Shown: piece by piece, positions 35,064 through 41,518 of the stretch
How positions within the stretch are numbered: the first letter of the stretch is position 1
Layout: the number at the start of each line of letters is the position of its first letter
Notes under the pieces: generated by a model
The model's database searches: none
What the model was told of the DNA's origin: nothing
Seen by the model: the letters and a program-made list of their open reading frames with translations, nothing else
Position numbers and translations under genes: made by a program
Origin: Flavobacterium sp. LPB0248
Lineage (GTDB): Bacteria > Bacteroidota > Bacteroidia > Flavobacteriales > Flavobacteriaceae
DNA: 64,000 bases
Assembly: GCF_013388355.1 (NCBI RefSeq)
Contig: NZ_CP058246.1
Span: 992,001 to 1,056,000 of the forward strand
Reading direction: 5' to 3'

Positions 35064-35450
35064 ATGACAAAATTTACCAAAGCTGGTTTAGTTGCTGCCT
35101 TTTTTTTAGCGACTGTGTTTACCTATGCCATTGATGGAAAAGGTGATTATATTTTAAACATTAAAACAGGAAACGGAAAAGTAGTTAGCTTTACTTTAGA
35201 CACTGTAGAAAATGCATCTTTCTCTATTTATGACGAGAATCACAATTTACTTTATGCAGGAGACGCTGCAGCAGACAAATTGGAGGTTTCAAAAACTATT
35301 AGTTTAGAAAGTTTTCCTGCAGGAACTTATGTTCTTGAATTGAAAGCAAACGACAAAGTGGCGAAACACGAAATTAAAGTTGCTGCCAAAAAAGTTAAGA
35401 CTGTAAAGTTAGACGAAACTGTAAATAAGAGTCCAGCTTTCCGTCGTTAA
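35064..35450 (+). CDS. Small exported protein, diverged tandem family member 4
   Basis: The 128-residue protein keeps the signal peptide ending in FTYAIDGKGDY and the beta core (ILNIKTGNGKVVSFTLDTVENASFSIYDENHNLLYAG, ISLESFPAGTYVLELKANDKVAKHEIKV). It lacks the SGKDGILRTF block and has a Lys-rich C-terminus. It is clearly a paralogue of the three preceding genes but older or faster evolving. It does not have the shared TATAACGG upstream element, so its control probably differs. Function unknown. Confidence 0.78.
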   Translation: MTKFTKAGLVAAFFLATVFTYAIDGKGDYILNIKTGNGKVVSFTLDTVENASFSIYDENHNLLYAGDAAADKLEVSKTISLESFPAGTYVLELKANDKVAKHEIKVAAKKVKTVKLDETVNKSPAFRR

Positions 35451-35472
35451 TTTTTTGCCCTAAAAATTAGAA

Positions 35473-35502
35473 AAGCAGCTCGTACCAGGAGCTGCTTTTT
35501 TT
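35473..35502 (+). terminator. Terminator of family member 4
   Basis: The stem AAGCAGCTC/GAGCTGCTT with a 7-nt loop and T tract is followed by the convergent Hint gene. Confidence 0.88.
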
Positions 35503-35513
35503 TATTTCTTATT

Positions 35514-36047
35514 TTATTCTTTTAAATTACCTGGAAGAGAATCAAAAAATAATTGAAAGACAAAATCTCCTATTATTACTCCTTGAGCCAATAATAAATG
35601 ACCATCCGGACTAGTAAAATTAAAATCACCTACAGAAATATTATTAATCATTCCTTGATAAGTTCCCATTGAAATACTACTAACAACAACAGGATCCCCT
35701 TTCTCATCAACAAGCTCTGTTCCTGGCCTCAATTGTGAACCTGTTGTATATTTACCATTTATAAGCAAAAAAGGTTGGTCTAAAGTACAGATAATTTCTT
35801 GTTTATACCCTAAAGTGATATAAAGTGCATTACTACGCCCTTGAGTACCTCCGCTAAAAGTAACTTTTGTTTCTGATGAAGATAGCTCAATTCTACCCGA
35901 TTCTACTTTTGAAGAAAATGCAAGAACTGATTCTCCTTTATCCAAATACTCAATAGCTTTTTCTCCTGAAGGAGTAGCAATTCTAGTTCTTCCTGCCGTA
36001 CATTTAAGGGTTAAATCGTTTAATAATTGATCAGAACCTGATTCCAT
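35514..36047 (-). CDS. Stand-alone Hint-domain (intein/hedgehog-fold) protein
   Basis: The 177-residue protein shows a Hint-like pattern. LKCTAGRTRIATPSGEKAIEYLDKGESVLAF resembles the first intein/Hint block with its Cys (about residue 16). CTLDQPFLLINGKYTTGSQLRPGTELV resembles block B (T..H) but with Gln in place of the usual His. SPDGHLLLAQGVIIGDFVFQL resembles the last block without the final Asn. There is no signal peptide and no attached toxin or adhesin. Altered catalytic positions suggest little or no autoprocessing. It lies upstream of another uncharacterised gene on the same strand. Confidence 0.7.
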   Translation of the reverse strand: MESGSDQLLNDLTLKCTAGRTRIATPSGEKAIEYLDKGESVLAFSSKVESGRIELSSSETKVTFSGGTQGRSNALYITLGYKQEIICTLDQPFLLINGKYTTGSQLRPGTELVDEKGDPVVVSSISMGTYQGMINNISVGDFNFTSPDGHLLLAQGVIIGDFVFQLFFDSLPGNLKE

Positions 36048-36167
36048 AGTTTTATGTTTTTAAGTGCCAACCAAAAATACATTGTAAAAAACTCACTGGT
36101 TAAAGTATAAATACCTGTTTTTAAAGCAACAAGTAATTATTTTAAGGTTATTTATTTAAAGCCTTAG

Positions 36168-36605
36168 CTAAATTTCTCTTAAACTTGAACCTATTTTTGC
36201 CAATTTCCAAAAAAGATCTGTTTCTGATGTGATTATTATTTTTTGAGATTCTACAAAAACATCAGAATGCATAAAAGCATAAATATAATCTAAGAAATCT
36301 ATCAATTTGAAACTTTGCCGATATTCTGGACGCACTTCTTCGCTATTGGCAAAACATACATTTCCTAATTCTTTTTCTTCTAAAAATAACAAGCCTAAAC
36401 GATTCGCAAACAATTTTAATGCTTCGTTATTTAAAAGAATCCTATCTGAAGTTTTTTGCAATACATCATCAAGCATAAAAAAGGATTCAGCATTTTGCAG
36501 TATTTTTTGAACGTAAAATTCGAGATCATCATTGTCAGAAAATGTAATCTTAGTCTTTTCGCGTTGCAAGCTTTCTATTTTATCTAGATAATCCTGTATT
36601 GTCAT
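36168..36605 (-). CDS. Uncharacterised helical protein upstream of the Hint gene
   Basis: The 145-residue protein appears largely helical, without signal peptide or membrane segments (MTIQDYLDKIESLQREKTKITFSDNDDLEFYVQKILQNA; NEALKLFANRLGLLFLEEKEL; FKLIDFLDYIYAFMHSDVF). No family is recognised. It lies 120 bp upstream of the Hint-domain gene on the same strand, so the two may be functionally linked (a partner or chaperone), which is inference from position alone. About 330 bp upstream hold no other gene. Confidence 0.68.
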   Translation of the reverse strand: MTIQDYLDKIESLQREKTKITFSDNDDLEFYVQKILQNAESFFMLDDVLQKTSDRILLNNEALKLFANRLGLLFLEEKELGNVCFANSEEVRPEYRQSFKLIDFLDYIYAFMHSDVFVESQKIIITSETDLFWKLAKIGSSLREI

Positions 36606-36793
36606 CGCAATGGTCTTTCTGATATAAAGTTAAATTTTATTCTTTTTAAAAAATAAAAATACCTACCTCAAAATCGTTTTTCACTTTCAAAAAAACACAT
36701 AAATCAAAAAAAATCAATTATTTACAAAAACATAATATAATCGACCAAATCAAAAAAATATCGTTTAAAAACACTTTATATTACTGATTTACA

Positions 36794-36801
36794 TATCTTT
36801 G
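36794..36801 (+). promoter_or_regulatory. -7 promoter box (TATCTTTG)
   Basis: This exact TAnnTTTG match lies 138 bp before the ATG at 36940. If used, the transcript would have an unusually long leader. The surrounding 36606-36939 gap holds nothing else recognisable. Confidence 0.4.
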
Positions 36802-36939
36802 TACAATAAAAGCATCATTAAATGTAAAATAATAGACTAAAATTGACGTTTATTGATTTAGCAAGCTTTTATCAAGCTGAAAATATTTTCAAAAACAATT
36901 AAAAAAATACGATTAAATACCACAACCAAAACTAAACCT

Positions 36940-37326
36940 ATGCAAAAACATTTAGCAATTTTAGTATTGTTAATCGTATTTTCATTTCGTGCCGCGGCGC
37001 AAAATGAAACTTATTATAGAACCGAAAAAGTCGGCGAAAAATACGCTTATGTCGATGTTATAAAGACCTACGAAAAGGTCGCCGCAAAGGGCTACAAATC
37101 TGTAGACTTGTTTCAAAAATTAGGAAATTCATCGTATTCGAATTGCGAACTTGAAAAAGCAGCCGAATGGTACAGCGAACTCTTCGCTCTAACCACAGAT
37201 TTAGATCCCGTTTACTATTACCGCTACGCAGAATCGTTACGCTCTATTTCTGAAAACGAAAAAGCAGATGCCCTGATCGAAAAATTAAAGCGTAAACCAA
37301 AAACTTCGATAAAAAAGAAAGTTTAA
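36940..37326 (+). CDS. Short exported TPR protein, like the N-terminus of OmpA-family T9SS-associated proteins
   Basis: The 128-residue protein has a signal peptide ending at AAAQNE and then two TPR-like helices pairs: YAYVDVIKTYEKVAAKGYKSVDLFQKLGNSSYSNCELEKAAEWYSELFAL and PVYYYRYAESLRSISENEKADALIEKL. This segment strongly resembles the N-terminal TPR region of large flavobacterial OmpA-domain proteins encoded beside PorP/SprF genes. Here a stop codon and terminator follow directly, so the beta-propeller and OmpA domains are missing. It could be a truncated relic or a short adaptor. Confidence 0.75.
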   Translation: MQKHLAILVLLIVFSFRAAAQNETYYRTEKVGEKYAYVDVIKTYEKVAAKGYKSVDLFQKLGNSSYSNCELEKAAEWYSELFALTTDLDPVYYYRYAESLRSISENEKADALIEKLKRKPKTSIKKKV

Positions 37327-37343
37327 TTTCTTCAAACAGATAT

Positions 37344-37376
37344 AAAAAAACTCTCAATTCTGAGAGTTTTTTTTAT
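37344..37376 (+). terminator. Terminator after the TPR gene
   Basis: The hairpin CTCTCA-ATTC-TGAGAG has an A tract before it and a T tract after it. Confidence 0.88.
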
Positions 37377-37389
37377 TTAAAACACAATC

Positions 37390-37495
37390 TTGTCATTTCG
37401 ACCGAAGGGAGAAATCACACACGTAATTCCGCAAAGATTGGCTACTTACTTTGTCGAGCTTCTAGTGTGATTTCTCCCTTCGGTCGAAATGACAA
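37390..37495. repeat. Palindromic intergenic element, TGTCAT family, copy 3
   Basis: The arms TTGTCATTTCGACCGAAGGG and CCCTTCGGTCGAAATGACAA are perfectly complementary. The core is shared with copies at 12725, 28159 and 38061. It lies directly upstream of the GNAT gene. Confidence 0.85.
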
Positions 37496-37559
37496 ACTGG
37501 AGCGGGTAAACTTTTGCATTCCACGATCAAAGGATATTTATTTTCAATATATTTGAAAT

Positions 37560-38051
37560 ATGAATGAAAATAAAGACATATCGATCAGGCAAGCTGTAAA
37601 TGCAGATTTACCTAAACTTGCCGAATTTCTGCAACATTTAGTGCATGCAGAAAGGCCTTTCGACGTAACATTAAAAGACGGAGAGATTTTTTATTATAGT
37701 ATAGAGGAATTTATTTTTGACCCCAAATCAGAACTTTTGGTTATAGACTTTAACAATCAAATTATTGGTTGTGGATATGCTCAAATTCGACAAGCTAAAC
37801 CCTATCAAAAACATGATTTTTTCGGATATCTTGGTTTTATGTTTGTAGATCCAGAATTTAGAGGAAAAGGTCTTAATAATCTATTAATTGACCGTCTTAA
37901 AAAATGGGTTTTATCTCAAGGAATAACCGAAGTTAGATTAGAGGTATATCATGATAATGAAGCCGCTGTCAACGCTTATAAAAAGGCAGGATTTAAACCA
38001 ATACTCACAACCATGCGTTGCGATATAAGCGAAATGGATGAGAATATTTAA
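37560..38051 (+). CDS. GNAT family N-acetyltransferase
   Basis: The 163-residue protein has the GNAT fold: N-terminal ISIRQAVNADLPKLAEFLQHL, strand GCGYAQIRQA, the acetyl-CoA-binding motif A with LGFMFVDPEFRGKGLNNLLIDRL (RGKG loop), and motif B VRLEVYHDNEAAVNAYKKAGFKP. It transfers an acetyl group from acetyl-CoA to an amine; the substrate is unknown. The gene is bracketed by two same-orientation copies of the TGTCAT-family palindrome (37390 and 38061), without its own clear terminator. Confidence 0.88.
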   Translation: MNENKDISIRQAVNADLPKLAEFLQHLVHAERPFDVTLKDGEIFYYSIEEFIFDPKSELLVIDFNNQIIGCGYAQIRQAKPYQKHDFFGYLGFMFVDPEFRGKGLNNLLIDRLKKWVLSQGITEVRLEVYHDNEAAVNAYKKAGFKPILTTMRCDISEMDENI

Positions 38052-38060
38052 ACGCAATAT

Positions 38061-38167
38061 TTGTCATTTCGACCGAAGGGAGAAATCACACACGTAATTC
38101 TGCAAAGATTGGTGACTTACTTTGTCGAACTTCTAGTGTGATTTCTCCCTTCGATCAAAATGATAAA
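38061..38167. repeat. Palindromic intergenic element, TGTCAT family, copy 4
   Basis: The left arm TTGTCATTTCGACCGAAGGG is intact. The right arm is decayed (TCGATCAAAATGATAAA). The core is almost identical to copy 3 at 37390, in the same orientation. Confidence 0.82.
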
Positions 38168-38209
38168 TTTTATGAAATTTTGTTGTAGAATACTTTACAA
38201 ATCTTCAAT

Positions 38210-39784
38210 TTATATCTTTACAATTTTCTTATTAATTAAAGAATTTCCGTACTTAATCTGAACATTATAAATTCCCTTAGCCAATCTTGATACATCAATT
38301 CTATTATCATGAAAAGTCAATAAATCAGTTACCAATCTTCCATTTATATCAAAAATATTAACCGTTTGGATGCTTTCACTATTAGGCAGATTAATTTGAA
38401 CAAAATCAGTTGAAGGATTTGGATATAAAGTTAATGATGGCTGTTTATCTATTGATATTACATTCAGATTACTTGCATATTTCCACAATTTGTTGTCTTT
38501 TGAATAATATAAATAATCATTATAACTAATCGCCTCCGAAACATTGTCTAATGCAGTAATATTTTCAACTTTTTGCAAATTATAATTAAAAATATAACCA
38601 CTTCTTTCTTGCTTTTCATTTTCAGGAGATGTGATAAAATATTCATTGTTATTAATATTATAAATAAAAGCAGCAGCTTCATAAGCAAAAAAGACAAAAG
38701 GCTTTGATCTTGATGGCATTTCCTTTATCTCAGATATCTCGTTATTACTAAGCTTCATAGACAACAATGAAGTACCATTAGCGTTATTTGGTCCACAAAA
38801 AATTAAAGAATCGTTTTTATATACAAAACTAGAAGGATAAAAATATTGTGACTTTTGAGCCGAATATACCATAGAAAGATCTTTATTCGCTAAATTAAAT
38901 TTCCAAATTTCTACATTAAAATAGTCCGCAGAAAAAAACATAAAATACAGATTTCCATTAACTTCAATGACATCACTAAAATCTGCTAACTTAAAACTTC
39001 CATTCCATACATTTCCTCTATTTATTGTATTTTCAGGAGTTCCATCCGTCTCAAATAAATAATTTCTGCTAACAAAATACAATTTATTAGCGCTTTTACT
39101 ATATTGAGTAAATGCTGCCGTACCTCCTAATCCTGATCCATTCCCATCCATTTGATCTGATATCGGATATGTCCCTTCTGAGGTTCCATCACTTCTCCAC
39201 ACTCTAGAATCATTCGAATTAACTACCTGAAAAGTAAATATGAATGTATTATTCAATTCACCTTCAAAAGTTGGTTTATTCCAAATAGGTAAATTATCTT
39301 TTACCAATACTGTTCCTTCTTTTGTACCATCCGTTTTCCAGATCTGCAATACATAATTGCTGGTTTTCATTAAAAAGAAAATTGAATTTCCTACGGTTGT
39401 AAGCTTCTCCGCTCTACCATTAAGAAAATCTGTAATTTTTACAGTCTCATTTATCCCATCTGTTCGCCAAATTTCTCCATTTGAAAGATTGTCTCTTGCA
39501 ATAAAAAACAACTTACCATTTAATATAGCTGAACCTGTATTTAATATTCTTTTTGGATTATAACCTTTACTTACATTCATAGCGTGAAGAATAGCTGTGT
39601 TCTCAGGAGTTCCATCACTTTTCCATATTTCAAAACTTGTATTTTCAGTACTAGCTTCAAAAAATAAATTGCCATTAAATTTTAAAAAACTGTTTGGATT
39701 ACTCGTTAAATCATAGATTTTCTGTTGAGCACTGGTTTCGATAAAAATACAAAGTATAAAAAATAAAAGTAGTTTTGTTTTCAT
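38210..39784 (-). CDS. T9SS-secreted ELWxxDGT-repeat protein
   Basis: The 524-residue protein has a signal peptide (ending near IETSAQQ), then at least five ELWxxDGT-type blades: EIWKSDGTPENTAIL, EIWRTDGINETVKI, QIWKTDGTKEGTVLV, RVWRSDGTSEGTYPI and LFETDGTPENT. The C-terminus is a T9SS type A sorting domain (LTLYPNPSTDFVQINLP, VNIFDINGRLV, KGIYNVQIKYGNSLINKKIVKI). It should be exported by the type IX system and anchored or released at the surface as a beta-propeller. The ligand is unknown. No operon partner. Confidence 0.9.
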   Translation of the reverse strand: MKTKLLLFFILCIFIETSAQQKIYDLTSNPNSFLKFNGNLFFEASTENTSFEIWKSDGTPENTAILHAMNVSKGYNPKRILNTGSAILNGKLFFIARDNLSNGEIWRTDGINETVKITDFLNGRAEKLTTVGNSIFFLMKTSNYVLQIWKTDGTKEGTVLVKDNLPIWNKPTFEGELNNTFIFTFQVVNSNDSRVWRSDGTSEGTYPISDQMDGNGSGLGGTAAFTQYSKSANKLYFVSRNYLFETDGTPENTINRGNVWNGSFKLADFSDVIEVNGNLYFMFFSADYFNVEIWKFNLANKDLSMVYSAQKSQYFYPSSFVYKNDSLIFCGPNNANGTSLLSMKLSNNEISEIKEMPSRSKPFVFFAYEAAAFIYNINNNEYFITSPENEKQERSGYIFNYNLQKVENITALDNVSEAISYNDYLYYSKDNKLWKYASNLNVISIDKQPSLTLYPNPSTDFVQINLPNSESIQTVNIFDINGRLVTDLLTFHDNRIDVSRLAKGIYNVQIKYGNSLINKKIVKI

Positions 39785-39843
39785 TTGGTTTGTTTAGCAA
39801 GTTTCTTTATTAAAAGTAAATATATAGGTATAAAATAGATGAA

Positions 39844-39874
39844 CAAAAAAAACTCTCATTTCTGAGAGATTTTT
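39844..39874 (-). terminator. Terminator of the gene at 39903-40346
   Basis: The hairpin AACTCTCA-TTTC-TGAGAGAT has a T run on the minus strand. Confidence 0.8.
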
Positions 39875-39902
39875 CAAGTAAATTATAATCTTTCAATTTC
39901 AC

Positions 39903-40346
39903 TTAATCAGCAATTTTATAATCGGTAAACTTATAAGTATTGTCCTTTTTTCCCATTAATTCAATTGACTGGAAATTAACGCCTTGATCTGTAACTTGAT
40001 AATCATAAACATCTATTACGCCATCATAGTTATGTAGTTCATAATACTTTCCGTTTTCAACCCACCATTTACCATTTTCAGTAATTTGATCGACTTTACC
40101 GTTTTCGTACATCGCAACAAAAAGTAAAACACTAGTTCCGTTTTCAAAACGACATGACACCCAATATTTATTTACTCCTTCTTGCTGTTGTCCCATTTCA
40201 GAGCCTTTCCAGCATCCAAAAAGTTTTGAGTCGTATGTTTTGTTTTCCGTTTTATTAGTTGCTTTTATGTCTTGCTTAACCTTGGTCTGGCAAAAACTCA
40301 AGCTTGTAATAAATAGCAATCCCAAAATAAAAATGCTTTTTTTCAT
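39903..40346 (-). CDS. Uncharacterised exported protein
   Basis: The 147-residue protein has a signal peptide (FITSLSFCQT; the Cys lacks a good lipobox context, so a cleaved soluble form is more likely). The mature part has LFGCWKGSEMGQQQEGVNKYWVSCRFENG, two cysteines that could pair, and a run of strands (GKVDQITENGKWWVENGKYYELHNYDGVIDVYDYQV). This is reminiscent of small lipocalin-like or META-like beta-barrels. The family was not identified. It has its own terminator and no evident partners. Confidence 0.7.
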   Translation of the reverse strand: MKKSIFILGLLFITSLSFCQTKVKQDIKATNKTENKTYDSKLFGCWKGSEMGQQQEGVNKYWVSCRFENGTSVLLFVAMYENGKVDQITENGKWWVENGKYYELHNYDGVIDVYDYQVTDQGVNFQSIELMGKKDNTYKFTDYKIAD

Positions 40347-40502
40347 TTAAAATTAATTTTTGAGGTTATATAGTTTTTGGTTTTTATAATTGATTTGCCT
40401 TTCCCATAAAGCTTTTCATCTCTATTTTTCTGGTTGCTAATATATACAAACAAATTTCTTCTAAATTGAGGAAAGCCGTAAAACGATACTTTTTTGTAAA
40501 AT

Positions 40503-40530
40503 AAAAAACCTCTCATTTCTGAGAGGTTTC
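40503..40530 (-). terminator. Terminator of the XRE regulator gene
   Basis: The hairpin AACCTCTCA-TTTC-TGAGAGGTT has an A tract on the plus strand that reads as T on the minus strand. Confidence 0.85.
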
Positions 40531-40549
40531 TATATTCTTAAAAAGCTTA

Positions 40550-40963
40550 CTATTTATCTTTTAGCAACTTTTCTAAATACTCAATTTTATCTTTTTCTGA
40601 TTGAAGCAAACGCTCGTAAAGCTTTTTATTTTCTTCTACCGTTTCCATTAATTTATCTAATGGATTGAAAGTACAAGTATTATAATGATTAAAATTATTC
40701 CCCGAAACAGCATCATTAAAAGTGTTGAAATAATTTATCATACCGTCTTCTGAAAAATTTTTAATTGCTTCCACCGTTACACCAAGCGCTTTCGCTATTT
40801 CAGAAAGTCTATCTTCTTCTATAGTTTCGCTGTTTTCAATAGTAGATATTGTTTGCTGACTTATTCCCAAAGCCTGTGCTAAAGCTTCCTGTTTCATATC
40901 ACGAAGTTCACGAATACGGCTTATTTTTCGCCCTATATGATTTGGTTTTGTTAGTGTGCTCAT
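40550..40963 (-). CDS. XRE family helix-turn-helix regulator
   Basis: The 137-residue protein has an N-terminal HTH_XRE domain (IGRKISRIRELRDMKQEALAQALGISQQTISTIENSETI, about residues 11-65), a central linker, and a C-terminal helix likely to form a coiled coil (ETVEENKKLYERLLQSEKDKIEYLEKLLKDK). The architecture suggests a dimeric DNA-binding regulator. A TATCTTTG box lies only 5 bp upstream of the ATG. It sits about 550 bp beyond the 3' end of the RADAR genes and could be a general regulator unrelated to them. Confidence 0.88.
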   Translation of the reverse strand: MSTLTKPNHIGRKISRIRELRDMKQEALAQALGISQQTISTIENSETIEEDRLSEIAKALGVTVEAIKNFSEDGMINYFNTFNDAVSGNNFNHYNTCTFNPLDKLMETVEENKKLYERLLQSEKDKIEYLEKLLKDK

Positions 40964-41153
40964 AATTCAAAGATAATAATTAAGTATGAAAACTTCCACG
41001 AGTAACAAACTTATTTAGTACAGTACGATACCCGCAGAATCGGTTTGGTAAAATACAATCTATTTCTTCCTTCGCCGAATCAAACAAAAGTACAATTTTT
41101 CTTATACAAATTTTATAAAAGTCAAATTGCAAATCATTTAAAATATACGCCTT

Positions 41154-41477
41154 ATGGAAACGAACCAAACAGAAAAGCTACAAAAACTGCAAAAATTAAC
41201 CGCTCAGTATTTTACAACGCTAAAACCAACCAATGAAGCCAATTCATATAACGCACAATTTAAAGTGGTCAATTATTTAGAACTCGGCTGTCTCATTACC
41301 GATTTGCTTAAATTATGCATTCTGGCGCTTGATAACGACATGCATAATTTTTCTAAAAAAGATAAAAGTGCAACTATTAATGTGAGCCTTATTTTAGAAA
41401 CGATTTTGCATTTGTTTCCTATGGATGAAATGGAGTTTTTGGGGTTTGTTGGGGAGGTTATTGAAAAGAATTTATAA
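41154..41477 (+). CDS. Uncharacterised small helical protein
   Basis: The 107-residue protein is predicted mainly helical, with no signal peptide: ETNQTEKLQKLQKLTAQYFTTL, FKVVNYLELGCLITDLLKLCILALDND, SATINVSLILETILHLFPMDEMEFLGFVGEVI. No family is recognised. It is convergent with rdrB (41 bp between stop codons, with a hairpin in between) and divergent from the XRE gene. It is not in the RADAR operon; whether it belongs to the ancestral chromosome or the island is unclear. Confidence 0.65.
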   Translation: METNQTEKLQKLQKLTAQYFTTLKPTNEANSYNAQFKVVNYLELGCLITDLLKLCILALDNDMHNFSKKDKSATINVSLILETILHLFPMDEMEFLGFVGEVIEKNL

Positions 41478-41478
41478 A

Positions 41479-41508
41479 CAAAAAGCAGTTTAAAAAAACT
41501 GCTTTTTG
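41479..41508. terminator. Bidirectional terminator between the small gene and rdrB
   Basis: The arms CAAAAAGCAGTTT and AAACTGCTTTTTG are complementary, with A and T tracts usable in both directions. Confidence 0.88.
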
Positions 41509-41518
41509 TAATTACAAT

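Noticed and set aside
37390..38167. Insertion sequence or composite transposon around the GNAT gene
   Set aside because: The flanking elements are short palindromes without transposase or terminal duplications; only repeat bracketing is visible.
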